Shown here: one piece after another, positions 7,628 to 15,688 of the stretch
Position numbering within the stretch: position 1 is the stretch's first letter
Layout of the letters: each line of letters begins with the position of its first letter
Virus record (IMG/VR): IMGVR_UViG_3300008624_001193
Span: 45,854-109,853 of that record
DNA: 64,000 bases
From: a virus
Reading direction: 5' to 3' (one strand)
Program-made: the position numbers and the translations under genes
Notes under the pieces: generated by a model
Seen by the model: only the letters and a program-made list of their open reading frames with translations
Told to the model about the DNA's origin: nothing
Databases searched by the model: none

Positions 7628-7719
7628 ACATACCTCACTTTATTAAGTTTACGATTTCGTTTACGATCATAGAGCTTCTTGTTCTTTTTAATGAACGGTC
7701 GTTGTCGTGTTATTAACAT
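7624..7719 (-). CDS. Tiny basic protein (31 aa)
   Basis: 31 residues, mostly Lys/Arg/Asn (FIKKNKKLYDRKRNRKLNK). It overlaps the upstream gene as TAATG and the downstream gene as ATGA, which is the main reason to believe it is translated. Nucleic-acid binding is likely by charge only. Confidence 0.45.
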   Translation of the reverse strand: MLITRQRPFIKKNKKLYDRKRNRKLNKVRYV

Positions 7720-7895
7720 TATAGTGCTCCAAAAAATATGTATTGATCCATAAATGCCCAAACTTCGTGTGGTAATTCGGCCCATCTACAAAATTTAATG
7801 AATTTAAGATGCCAGAACGAATACCATTCTGCACTAATAAAACTGTATGCATAACCTAGTAAAAATCCTAGTAATAGTATAACTGTTGTTTTCAT
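7719..7895 (-). CDS. Small membrane protein (58 aa)
   Basis: 58 residues with one N-terminal hydrophobic helix (TVILLLGFLLGYAYSF) and an aromatic-rich tail. The start overlaps the upstream stop as ATGA. It could be a signal-anchored inner-membrane peptide. Function unknown. Confidence 0.5.
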   Translation of the reverse strand: MKTTVILLLGFLLGYAYSFISAEWYSFWHLKFIKFCRWAELPHEVWAFMDQYIFFGAL

Positions 7896-8152
7896 ACAAG
7901 AGTTATATTTTTTTCAATGTTACGGATTTGCCATCGCTCCCAAACAATAGTACCAAATTCATCTTCATCGGTACCTATAAGAGCAAATGTTTTGAATACT
8001 TGAGCTGGACGATATCCGTCCATGGTGTGCAAGGTATGAGTAGTACCTTGATCTTCTGACCACTTGCAAGGTGCGCCTAAATTACAGAAGTGCCTAAGTC
8101 CTACTTCTACCTCGTTAAAACTGACGTTGTGATTTTGAAGTTGTCTTAGCAT
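7892..8152 (-). CDS. Hypothetical protein (86 aa), promoter-proximal
   Basis: 86 residues, a compact alpha/beta sequence with two Cys (FCNLGAPCKW) and a C-terminal WERWQIRNIEKN. A TAGGAG ribosome-binding site and a consensus promoter 38 bp upstream make it the first gene of its transcript. No family recognised. Confidence 0.6.
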   Translation of the reverse strand: MLRQLQNHNVSFNEVEVGLRHFCNLGAPCKWSEDQGTTHTLHTMDGYRPAQVFKTFALIGTDEDEFGTIVWERWQIRNIEKNITLV

Positions 8153-8189
8153 GGAATCTCCTATGCAAGTGTTTAATTATTATACTAGT

Positions 8190-8218
8190 ATTATACTACC
8201 TAAGATACTAGAAGTCAA
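8190..8218 (-). promoter_or_regulatory. Near-consensus sigma-70 promoter
   Basis: Minus strand TTGACT (8218-8213), 17-bp spacer, TATAAT (8195-8190). It starts seven nt after the stop of the 2OG oxygenase gene and 38 bp before the next ATG. Confidence 0.8.
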
Positions 8219-8225
8219 CCTTTTT

Positions 8226-8807
8226 TTACCTAAATGGCTCTCCTGTTGCCCATGAAACTAAGGCATATCTAGTTCCAGTGAATACTGGTGTTGCCTCATG
8301 TAGTAAGTATGAAGGGAAGAATGTAGCCGAGTTGTATTTTTTATTAATGCAAAAAGGCTCGTGGCTTAAATGTAAAAGGGTGTCGCCTCCAGTATATTCA
8401 TTTTCGTTTGATAGTTGCACAACCAATGATAATTTTCTATTAGTAGCATTACCACCTAAATCTAAATGTGCTTTATAAAAATTATCTGCTTCATATTTTA
8501 ATAAAAATACATCATAGATCATTGAAAGATTATAACAAAAATACCTGTTGTTAACATCTACAAATTTTCGCATTAATGTTTGGTACAAATAATTTGAATC
8601 ATTATGTTGTTCAATAATAATATTTTTTGAATTTCGCACATCTGTTGCTTTAGGCTTTTTTGGATCTCCGACCCAGGCATATTCCCATTTTTCGGTATCC
8701 ATAAGATGATTAATATATTCTAAACATGATGCATCAAAGAAATCATCTTGATTAAAAACATTGGGTTGGGCTATGTGAGGTGCAAGTAAGTTTGGAGGTA
8801 TTAACAT
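8226..8807 (-). CDS. Fe(II)/2OG oxygenase, prolyl-hydroxylase (PKHD) type
   Basis: 193 residues. The iron triad is visible: H114 and D116 (HLDLGG), H170 (YLLHEATPV) and the 2OG-binding R180. The segment LSLVVQLSNENEYTGGD is typical of PiuC/PKHD-type hydroxylases. The substrate is unknown; phage members may hydroxylate proteins or small molecules. It lies in a run with another 2OG oxygenase and DUF6065/GT9 genes. Confidence 0.85.
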   Translation of the reverse strand: MLIPPNLLAPHIAQPNVFNQDDFFDASCLEYINHLMDTEKWEYAWVGDPKKPKATDVRNSKNIIIEQHNDSNYLYQTLMRKFVDVNNRYFCYNLSMIYDVFLLKYEADNFYKAHLDLGGNATNRKLSLVVQLSNENEYTGGDTLLHLSHEPFCINKKYNSATFFPSYLLHEATPVFTGTRYALVSWATGEPFR

Positions 8808-9466
8808 GGTATTATCCTTGCATTAACTGCTATAATATATCTATCAGATTTACCATAATATGGAATTGCCGCATGATCCAAGAAGCCAGGAAATACTATT
8901 ATTTGTCCGTCTTTTGGAATAAAATCTATTAAATCATTTTGAATCCAATTTAATCCTATATCACCAACAGGAACAATGGTATTAAATGGTTTATAAAATC
9001 TCATACTACCATTTTTATAATCACATTCCGAAACATCTAAAAAATAGATAGCAGAAAAAGACGAATGTGCATGATTATGTAAATCGTGATAACCTCCAGT
9101 TTTTGTTATATGATACCAACTTTCAGTAACTTCACATTTTTCATCTTGATAGTTAGTATTTTTGGTTAATGTTTTAGTGCCAGTTCGAGAACATAAAACT
9201 CTATATAACTCAACTATTATTGTTTCGAAATGTTTTTTTAAATTATTTAATACATCATTATTTGCTTCTTCAAAAAACTTTAAATTAGGAGCAGATTCTG
9301 CTAGGTTATATTTTATATGAGGAGATACAAAATCCTTATCTTTTATTTTATTTTGTTTGTCATACTCTTTAATAAAAGTTACTAGTTGATCTTTATGTTG
9401 TTCGTGATCAGGATACACCGTATCTGCTAAAAAACAATCAGAAAAAATATTACCTATATTACTCAT
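8801..9466 (-). CDS. Putative 2OG-Fe(II) oxygenase (PF13759/TIGR02466 type)
   Basis: 221 residues from ATG 9466. The conserved core ESWYHITKTGGYHDLHNHAH leads into a SAIYFLD strand, with His cluster about 128-135 as candidate iron ligands, a distal His near 199 (FLDHAAIPYY) and Arg 210. This is the TIGR02466 pattern common in marine T4-like phages. The substrate is unknown. It overlaps the upstream DUF6065-like gene by eight nt. Confidence 0.8.
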   Translation of the reverse strand: MSNIGNIFSDCFLADTVYPDHEQHKDQLVTFIKEYDKQNKIKDKDFVSPHIKYNLAESAPNLKFFEEANNDVLNNLKKHFETIIVELYRVLCSRTGTKTLTKNTNYQDEKCEVTESWYHITKTGGYHDLHNHAHSSFSAIYFLDVSECDYKNGSMRFYKPFNTIVPVGDIGLNWIQNDLIDFIPKDGQIIVFPGFLDHAAIPYYGKSDRYIIAVNARIIPC

Positions 9467-10160
9467 CAAATTCCCTATACATTATATGCGAATCTTTTCT
9501 AAGATTAACTGCTTGATCATAATATTCTTTACTTGCTTGCATAGAAGGATCGCCTAGTCGAAGTTCTACTGTTTTTTCTTTTCGTTCTACAGGTATAATA
9601 CACATTAACGGATCTCCTGCTTTTAATGTTATATAACTAAACTCAGTAAGAGGTTTTGTTCGTTTTAGAAACAAAGGAAATATTAAATCATGATGATAAT
9701 TTGTGTTTAATGCACCAGGTATAACTTCATAATCTTTGTCATATTGGAACCACATTGGAGTTTGTATAACAGCATATTTTTTTTGAGTTTTACATTGCCA
9801 AGGACAATGTAATTTTAATATGCTATGAAAAAAGTTATCTGGCAGATGGGGTCGAACAGTCGCAACTTCTGGATAATGCCATGAACAAAATTCTTTAGTA
9901 ACATTTGAATTAAGGGTAACTTCTTGGTCTTCCCAGCGTTCTGCCGGACCAAGTGCAATTTGTAAATCAAACCACATTGGTACAACATAGCCATGTTTAT
10001 ATAAATCTTGAAACCCCGGACATCTAGCAGGCGGCGGATGTTTAATGTACTCGTGTTTGTAGTTTACCGCCGACTGTATAGGATATCTATCATAAATGTA
10101 TTTCCATTTAGGATCTATATTAAAAATAACATCTTTTTCTTTTTTTAAAAAATTAAACAT
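9459..10160 (-). CDS. DUF6065-like cyanophage protein (copy 1)
   Basis: 233 residues from ATG 10160; a TTG three codons upstream is less likely. The CPGFQDLYKHGYVVPMWFDL segment, the long beta-rich middle and AGDPLMCIIPVER near the end match the paralogue at 11995-12795 closely. I associate this with DUF6065. The double-stranded beta-helix feel suggests a cupin-like enzyme, unproven. It sits among 2OG and glycosyltransferase genes. Confidence 0.65.
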   Translation of the reverse strand: MFNFLKKEKDVIFNIDPKWKYIYDRYPIQSAVNYKHEYIKHPPPARCPGFQDLYKHGYVVPMWFDLQIALGPAERWEDQEVTLNSNVTKEFCSWHYPEVATVRPHLPDNFFHSILKLHCPWQCKTQKKYAVIQTPMWFQYDKDYEVIPGALNTNYHHDLIFPLFLKRTKPLTEFSYITLKAGDPLMCIIPVERKEKTVELRLGDPSMQASKEYYDQAVNLRKDSHIMYREFDE

Positions 10161-10947
10161 TAGGTCCAATTCCTTGTTTTACATTCATACATTTAAATAA
10201 TAATGTTGTACGTAATCCTGGAAAGAACTTATTTGGTTGCATACCTGTCCTAGGTATCATAGAACTAAAAAATAAAAATCGTCCTGGTTTTGGATACACA
10301 GATTTAATAATTTCTGGCTCACTATCTTTTAATGTATCTACACCTTTATAAAATACTGTTGCTCCGTCCCATTCTGGTTTCCACATAGGATTAACATAGT
10401 ATAATACATTCCAAATATGTCCATCTTTATCGTCTGCATGGGGCAAGCCAAATCTACTTTCTGTGATACCATGAGCAGAACAATCCAAAATATCTAATTC
10501 CATGTCGACAAATTCTTCTGCTAGTTTAACCCGAATTGCTTTCCATAAATCATGTACTCTAAAATTATTTTGTTGCCACGAATACAATAGATCGCCATTA
10601 AAAGACATTTCCCAATGTTGATCTAAAAATTTTACTCCATATTCTTTAGAATCATATTTTTTATCAGATAAATTATACGACCATTCCTCATATCTATGAT
10701 TTCCGATATGACCATATTGCCAACCAGGTGCAGTAATTATTTTTGTTAATTCTTCTTGTATTTCTTTATCGATCAAATCATCATATTGATATATATGTTC
10801 ATACCACATTTTACCGGATTGATCTTGTTCGCCTATATAACGATCTTTTCCATCTACCTTCCATTTTTTTGGCATAGTTGTGTATTCTTTTTCTTCAATC
10901 GTGTATTCTGGCAATGTTTCTTTTAACTGTTTCTTTTTATCTTCCAT
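10153..10947 (-). CDS. 2OG oxygenase-like protein lacking the distal His
   Basis: 264 residues. The HxD motif is present (H170 and D172 in LPHADDKDGHIWNVLYYVN) and the C-terminal LRTTLLFK has the expected Arg (R246). The distal iron-binding His, normally in an IPHxG segment, is Arg here (IPRTG, R233). The iron site may therefore be altered, or use water or another ligand. It belongs to the phage prolyl-hydroxylase-like group. Confidence 0.7.
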   Translation of the reverse strand: MEDKKKQLKETLPEYTIEEKEYTTMPKKWKVDGKDRYIGEQDQSGKMWYEHIYQYDDLIDKEIQEELTKIITAPGWQYGHIGNHRYEEWSYNLSDKKYDSKEYGVKFLDQHWEMSFNGDLLYSWQQNNFRVHDLWKAIRVKLAEEFVDMELDILDCSAHGITESRFGLPHADDKDGHIWNVLYYVNPMWKPEWDGATVFYKGVDTLKDSEPEIIKSVYPKPGRFLFFSSMIPRTGMQPNKFFPGLRTTLLFKCMNVKQGIGPNV

Positions 10948-10958
10948 TTTATTTCCTT

Positions 10959-12002
10959 TTAAAGAACTTTATCTAATTGTGGTTTAAAATTTTCAAACGT
11001 CATGTGTTCTTCAACACATTTATAATCATCGTATAAACATTGCATCATTATATTAACTGTTCTAGCATGAATAGTATTTTCTATACAAAATCTACATTTT
11101 AATGTTTCATCAGGCATTACAGGATATGCTTCCCATCCTAATTCATTATGTCTATATGGCATTCGCATTTCTGGTGTCCATCCGTTAATACCAATAATCA
11201 TTGGAGTGTCGGTCATTCCGCAAAATTGCATTAATCCACCTTCGGGCCCAATATAACAATGTGATTTGTCTAATATTGCAATTGCTTCATCTAATGTTGT
11301 TTTATGTATCAAGTCGATACATCCTGTTAAATCTAATTCCTCATGAAATCGTGGTCCTATTGACATTTTTTTGTCGCCTATTTGCAAATTAAAAAAATAT
11401 TTTCCTCCTAATATTACTACTTCATACCCTTTATTTTTACAATATGTTATTATGTCATTTATTGTATGAGCTGGTAATTGGCAAATAGTTTTAGTAGTAC
11501 CTGGTCCTATTGTAACAAATTTTTTAGGTAAATTAAATCTAGATAAATCTATTTGTTCTACAGGAAATTTAGGATAATTTCGTTCTTCCATAGGTACATT
11601 TATTCTACCATCTATTAAATGAAAGTAATGATCAACTGGATGACATTGATGCGGAGCATGAATAGTCATTGAAGTATTGTAAGATATTACTTGTTGGGCC
11701 ATCGAACCTATAAAAATAGGATCTGTTTCTAATTTTTCTGCATTTGAATCATAAAAAGGATAAAGATTATTTTCATCTATAAAATATTTTAATATCGGAA
11801 GATGATGCTCGTGGCATTTTAAAAATAAATCTTGGTATCTATTTTTAATACTTAATATTACTGGTAAAGTAGTTACCGACATACCTATACCTATTTGTTC
11901 CATTTGAAGTACAATAGGCGGTCTATGAAAATAAGATGGTGGATCTTCTCTTAACTTTTCCTCACTATAATCACGGGTTCCTGTTGATAACTTTTTAGAC
12001 AT
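10959..12002 (-). CDS. Glycosyltransferase family 9-like protein
   Basis: 347 residues. The C-terminal half has the GT9 (ADP-heptose transferase-like) nucleotide-sugar site: a VVILGG strand, then CIDLIHKTTLDEAIAILDKS, then SHCYIGPEGGLMQF. The N-terminal half is a degenerate Rossmann unit. It is framed by two DUF6065-like paralogues, suggesting one sugar-related pathway. The donor sugar is unknown. Confidence 0.75.
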   Translation of the reverse strand: MSKKLSTGTRDYSEEKLREDPPSYFHRPPIVLQMEQIGIGMSVTTLPVILSIKNRYQDLFLKCHEHHLPILKYFIDENNLYPFYDSNAEKLETDPIFIGSMAQQVISYNTSMTIHAPHQCHPVDHYFHLIDGRINVPMEERNYPKFPVEQIDLSRFNLPKKFVTIGPGTTKTICQLPAHTINDIITYCKNKGYEVVILGGKYFFNLQIGDKKMSIGPRFHEELDLTGCIDLIHKTTLDEAIAILDKSHCYIGPEGGLMQFCGMTDTPMIIGINGWTPEMRMPYRHNELGWEAYPVMPDETLKCRFCIENTIHARTVNIMMQCLYDDYKCVEEHMTFENFKPQLDKVL

Positions 12003-12795
12003 TGTATTTTTTTGGAATTCTATTATTTTGTAATTTTTTTATAGGATCTTGTGCAAAATCTTCTATTTTAGTTCTATGTTTTATATTTAATATTTCTAAT
12101 TCCTGTTCGCCTTCAATTTCTATTGGTACATTATTTTCAAATTCATAGTCTGTTCGTACAAAAGGAATTATTTGCATCAAAGGTTGGCCTTGATTTAATT
12201 TAATTGTTACATTTGGTTTATTCAATTTAATAAAACAATTAACTTCTTTGTTTGGCAAATGATCAATGTCTGCATCAATGATGCCTGGTACAACTGTAAA
12301 ATCACTATTAATATGATAAAATGGGGTTGTATAAAATAAACTAACACCTTTAGGTACATTAGCATACCAAGGCGTATTTAATTTTATTAAATTGGAACAG
12401 CCATCTTCTAAAAACGGTACGCCTTTAGCTTGTTGATAGTCGTGCATTTCCACAGGTTTACTTATAGTATTATTAATTATATCTGGTAACATAGAATCCC
12501 ATCCTCGATTACTTTCACTCCTGCCATCGTCATGAAATCTAAAACACATATCGGTCCACATAGGCAGAATATACCCCGCTCTCATATGATCAAAGATACC
12601 TGGACACCCTTTTGCTGTTGGTTGAGGAGGCGCTTCAGGTTCATGTTGATACATTTTATCTAAATGAGTATGCCAACTAGGTTTAAAATCTACTGCTGGT
12701 CTAATAGGCCATGCATGAGCTAACAATTTATATATTTTTTGCTCATCTACAGTAGTACCTCTACTAGGATAAAATTCTATTTTATGTGTTTCCAT
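11995..12795 (-). CDS. DUF6065-like cyanophage protein (copy 2)
   Basis: 266 residues, paralogue of 9459-10160: CPGIFDHMRAGYILPMWTDM, a central INSDFTVVPGI segment and NQGQPLMQIIPFVR occur in the same order. The two copies flank the GT9 gene. The gene begins shortly after tRNA-Arg. Function unknown. Confidence 0.65.
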   Translation of the reverse strand: METHKIEFYPSRGTTVDEQKIYKLLAHAWPIRPAVDFKPSWHTHLDKMYQHEPEAPPQPTAKGCPGIFDHMRAGYILPMWTDMCFRFHDDGRSESNRGWDSMLPDIINNTISKPVEMHDYQQAKGVPFLEDGCSNLIKLNTPWYANVPKGVSLFYTTPFYHINSDFTVVPGIIDADIDHLPNKEVNCFIKLNKPNVTIKLNQGQPLMQIIPFVRTDYEFENNVPIEIEGEQELEILNIKHRTKIEDFAQDPIKKLQNNRIPKKYNV

Positions 12796-12805
12796 ATTTT
12801 CCTTG

Positions 12806-12880
12806 TGGTACCCCGACTAGGAATCGAACCTAGATCAATGGCTTAGAAGGCCATTGCTCTATCCATTGAGCTACCGGGGC
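12806..12880 (-). tRNA. tRNA-Arg (UCU)
   Basis: Acceptor GCCCCGG/TCGGGGT, anticodon loop CTTCTAA giving UCU (AGA/AGG codons), T-arm with TTCGATT loop, discriminator A, encoded CCA. Its first ten nucleotides are also the 3' end of the upstream oxygenase gene, whose TAG stop is U8-A9-G10 of the tRNA. Confidence 0.93.
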
Positions 12881-13425
12881 AATACGTATTCCATATCCGC
12901 CGCTACAATAAACCTATTATCGTAACTTTGTAATATGCCTGGCCTATGCCAATAATAACTATCGTAAACTACCCACTTGCCTATACATGGTTCGACCCAT
13001 GTTCGTTTCTTTTTACCTACACCATTTGGTGCAAATTCTGTTCCTGCCTTTTTAAAGTCATCTACATCTTCTGGTATATGTACATAATATATACCACTTA
13101 ATAACTTATGCTCTCGTTTATGATCATGATTATGCCAAAGATTTTTTCTGTCTTCTGGATATTCTAACGATGTCATGTAACTCCAAGATTGAACTTTACT
13201 TATTTGTGCTTCTTTTTCTAAATAGAAAAAACATGCACTATAAAAGCTCATTCTAAGTTTTAACCAATGTATTCCTGGTAATGTAAAGACATCAAAATTT
13301 GTTTGGTAACGTGGACTATTGGTATAATATTTTCCTTCATTAATAGATGCTTTGACATCTTTGCATATGTTTTTGCGATCTTTTTCGGTGATTAAACTTG
13401 TATAATCAAATACTTTATATTTCAT
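12871..13425 (-). CDS. 2OG-Fe(II) oxygenase-like protein, ends inside tRNA-Arg
   Basis: 184 residues. Candidate ligands H98/H100/D101 (WHNHDHKREH), then SGIYYVHIPED, distal H160 (YYWHRPG) and R171 fit the putative 2OG oxygenase fold. The last codons and the TAG stop are supplied by the 5' end of tRNA-Arg. ATGA overlap with the upstream small gene. Substrate unknown. Confidence 0.75.
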   Translation of the reverse strand: MKYKVFDYTSLITEKDRKNICKDVKASINEGKYYTNSPRYQTNFDVFTLPGIHWLKLRMSFYSACFFYLEKEAQISKVQSWSYMTSLEYPEDRKNLWHNHDHKREHKLLSGIYYVHIPEDVDDFKKAGTEFAPNGVGKKKRTWVEPCIGKWVVYDSYYWHRPGILQSYDNRFIVAADMEYVLPR

Positions 13426-13691
13426 ATTAATATTTTAAATTGTGCCGCATCTTTATAATCCCTAAACCGTACATTAAAATACCCTAAAAGATTACGAGAA
13501 TATGACCATCGCTTTTCAGCAGGACCATATTCTTTAGTCATAAATTTTACAAAATTCTTAAAAAATCGTTTTTCGTTATCTGGCCATTGTTTTAAGAGAG
13601 TAAAAGAATGGGTAAATTTAACTTCACCCAAATTTTGATATATAATTACATCAAATTTTACGAAGGCATTTGAAAAAGTGCTTTTACCCAT
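13422..13691 (-). CDS. Small phage protein, start uncertain
   Basis: 89 residues from the ATG at 13691; earlier in-frame starts overlap the PRTase gene more deeply. The C-terminus YGPAEKRWSYSRNLLGYF looks conserved and the stop overlaps the next start as ATGA. It overlaps the upstream gene by 34 nt, unusually long here, so the true start may lie further downstream at a non-ATG codon. Function unknown. Confidence 0.5.
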   Translation of the reverse strand: MGKSTFSNAFVKFDVIIYQNLGEVKFTHSFTLLKQWPDNEKRFFKNFVKFMTKEYGPAEKRWSYSRNLLGYFNVRFRDYKDAAQFKILI

Positions 13692-14038
13692 GGAGGACAT
13701 TGTGTTCTCGCAAATACTACCCAACCAATTGCAGTAAAAGGTCTACGATTGCGTTGGTATTGTGATAAAAAATATTCCATAGATCCGCCTGTCGTTAACA
13801 CATCATCGACTATACAAATCGGATCTCCTTCTTTGCCTGTTGCATGTTCATTAAGTAAATCACCTAATTTAACACCACCTCTAGGAATACCTACTGCCTC
13901 TCTAAACGGTGGTGTTATTTCCATTATCATTTTTTTAATGGTAAACCAGTCTTGCTCACTTAAGGCATCCATTTCTATTTTCCAAGTTAAATTTAACCCG
14001 GAATGTGATTTAAAATTTACTGATTGAAATAAATCCAT
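13658..14038 (-). CDS. Phosphoribosyltransferase-like protein
   Basis: 126 residues. The PRPP-binding loop ICIVDDVLTTGGSM (near 74-87) and the upstream AVGIPRGGVKLGDLL (PPi loop region) identify a type I PRTase, orotate-PRTase-like and short. The base accepted cannot be told; small phage PRTase-like proteins may be salvage enzymes or PRPP sensors. The start overlaps the H1-like gene as TAATG. Confidence 0.75.
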   Translation of the reverse strand: MDLFQSVNFKSHSGLNLTWKIEMDALSEQDWFTIKKMIMEITPPFREAVGIPRGGVKLGDLLNEHATGKEGDPICIVDDVLTTGGSMEYFLSQYQRNRRPFTAIGWVVFARTQCPPWVKALFQMPS

Positions 14039-14214
14039 TACATTGAATTTTTCTTTTCTTGAATCTCAGCTCGTCGATGCTTTGATAATTTACCAATTTC
14101 GCCCAATGCCTTGCGGGCTCTAGTGGCCGCGGCTTTTACACCTTTGTCTTCCCACTTTTCATGTTCTGCTATATAAGCATTAAAATTTTCTACTATTTGT
14201 TCATGTATTGACAT
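14038..14214 (-). CDS. Histone H1-like (Hc1-type) small basic protein
   Basis: 58 residues. The segment KGVKAAATRARKALGEIGKL followed by a Lys/Arg-rich end matches the bacterial/phage H1-like Hc1 family (KAAGTRARKAL pattern), which binds DNA nonspecifically. A GGAGAAAAT ribosome-binding site precedes the ATG. A role in nucleoid or phage-DNA packing is inference. Confidence 0.65.
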   Translation of the reverse strand: MSIHEQIVENFNAYIAEHEKWEDKGVKAAATRARKALGEIGKLSKHRRAEIQEKKNSM

Positions 14215-14222
14215 ATTTTCTC

Positions 14223-14624
14223 CTAATTATCATAGTTTGTTTGGTCTGAATAACCTTTTTTATCTCTATCTACTTTATGAACACCAGGTAAGTAAAGTTC
14301 GTCTACTTCCATGGCTTCTCCTTTTATATCATCACGTTGACCTTGATCCCAGCCCATATCGCGAGCTGATTTATCAAGAGTTGTATCTTCAAACGTTTTA
14401 TTACCTTGTCCCCAAGGATTATGATAACTATCTTTTTCCCATCCTGGTCCTGCAAAATGAAACGATGTTTTATTTGCTGATAGTTTTTCTAGCTCTCCGT
14501 CACAACTATAGGGTATAGGACCATCTGCGACGGCTCTACATTCAGTTAGTGGTGGGTCAGAGAACTTTTGAATTTCTTCAAATTTATTGTTGCATTTTTT
14601 ACAGCGATAAACGTATATTGGCAT
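14223..14624 (-). CDS. FmdB-type zinc-ribbon protein
   Basis: 133 residues. The N-terminus MPIYVYRCKKCNNKFEEIQ is the FmdB regulatory-domain zinc ribbon, with CxxC at 8-11 and further Cys at about 29 and 41 in place of a clean second pair. The rest is polar and unstructured. Phage FmdB-like proteins are of unknown function. Confidence 0.7.
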   Translation of the reverse strand: MPIYVYRCKKCNNKFEEIQKFSDPPLTECRAVADGPIPYSCDGELEKLSANKTSFHFAGPGWEKDSYHNPWGQGNKTFEDTTLDKSARDMGWDQGQRDDIKGEAMEVDELYLPGVHKVDRDKKGYSDQTNYDN

Positions 14625-14625
14625 A

Positions 14626-15090
14626 TTATTTGTTAAGTTGCTTTATTTTAGGCATTGCCCTAGATCCAAACCAAAAACTAATGATAGCGGCAAATAATGC
14701 TTCTGTTTGATCATCCCATACAACTTCAAGAGTTGCATTTAGATCGCTTCCATTTTTAATGGCTTGATATACTAAAGTAACTTTAACTCCGATAAATGTT
14801 AAAAAGAATACATAAGTTATAAACGGTCTTACAAATGCTCGTAATGCATTTATAAATCCCGGTTGACTTCCTAATGCGGCGTCATGTGCTAACAACATTT
14901 TTTGTTCTTCAAAGTCTTTCTTTGCATCGAACAATTTTATGTCTAAATCAACACCTTCTTTTTTTGCTTGTAATTGAAGTTTAAATTCTTCTGTTTTTTG
15001 TTTTTTTTCTTCTTTGTCTTTAAAATAGTCTATTACGCTAGGAACTGCTGATCCAGCAAAGCCTAATAAACTTCCTAATACTGTAAGCAT
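14626..15090 (-). CDS. Holin, GTA-type three-TM family
   Basis: 154 residues: a hydrophobic N-terminal helix (2-20), a long charged coiled-coil stretch (24-75), then two membrane helices (about 88-110 and 130-145). This is the plan of holins of gene-transfer agents and marine phages (PF11351). It would permeabilise the inner membrane for lysis. A TATAAATA late-promoter motif lies 28 bp upstream, fitting late expression. Confidence 0.75.
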   Translation of the reverse strand: MLTVLGSLLGFAGSAVPSVIDYFKDKEEKKQKTEEFKLQLQAKKEGVDLDIKLFDAKKDFEEQKMLLAHDAALGSQPGFINALRAFVRPFITYVFFLTFIGVKVTLVYQAIKNGSDLNATLEVVWDDQTEALFAAIISFWFGSRAMPKIKQLNK

Positions 15091-15112
15091 GTTAACCTTT
15101 ATAATTACTCTG

Positions 15113-15688
15113 TTAATTATTTATATTATTAAAAACTGTTTTTTTCATTAAAAGCCTGCATATGATGTTTATTCGCATGGAAAAGTATATATGACTAGGT
15201 CCTTTTCCATAATGTAATATACTTCCGTCTATGACAATTGCTCTATTATATTTTGGAATAAAAACTTTACCTGTATACTCATCATCTGTTAATAAAATGG
15301 TTTCTCCTCCCCATGACGGAGCCCATTTCTTTTCCATAAGTACAGGATATATAAAAGAATATTCTGTATAATCATCTACGTTTTCTACTGTATTTCCTAA
15401 TAATACACCCAATTCTGCTTTATTTGATTTATCAAGATGTGGTGTACTGTCCAATCCTTTTGTTTGGCCGTTAGCAAATATAGATGAAATATAAACATCA
15501 TCCCATAAGGCATGAACTTTATCTTCAAATAAATTCCAGATAGGTGTATGTTTTAAAGTGGATTTCCAAAAAGGGGGGCAAATGTCATCGGGCTTATTTC
15601 CATAAACCCAATGAGAAGTTTTAAAATATTCTATAACATCTGTTGCTTGTGATTCAGATAATAAATCATCTAGTATTTTGTATTGCAA
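15113..15688 (-). CDS. 2OG-Fe(II) oxygenase, TTG start
   Basis: 191 residues. H84 and D86 (TPHLDKSN), WGGETILL, distal H159 (GSILHYGKG) and R172 give a complete iron/2OG site. There is no early in-frame ATG; the start is a TTG with an AAGAGAG ribosome-binding site, overlapping the end of the metallopeptidase gene. Substrate unknown. Confidence 0.75.
   Translation of the reverse strand: MQYKILDDLLSESQATDVIEYFKTSHWVYGNKPDDICPPFWKSTLKHTPIWNLFEDKVHALWDDVYISSIFANGQTKGLDSTPHLDKSNKAELGVLLGNTVENVDDYTEYSFIYPVLMEKKWAPSWGGETILLTDDEYTGKVFIPKYNRAIVIDGSILHYGKGPSHIYFSMRINIICRLLMKKTVFNNINN
15118..15125 (-). promoter_or_regulatory. T4-type late promoter motif TATAAATA
   Basis: Exact T4 late -10 element on the minus strand, 28 bp before the holin start, with no matching -35 box, as in gp55-dependent late promoters. 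This needs a phage late sigma factor not seen in the window. Confidence 0.5.
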
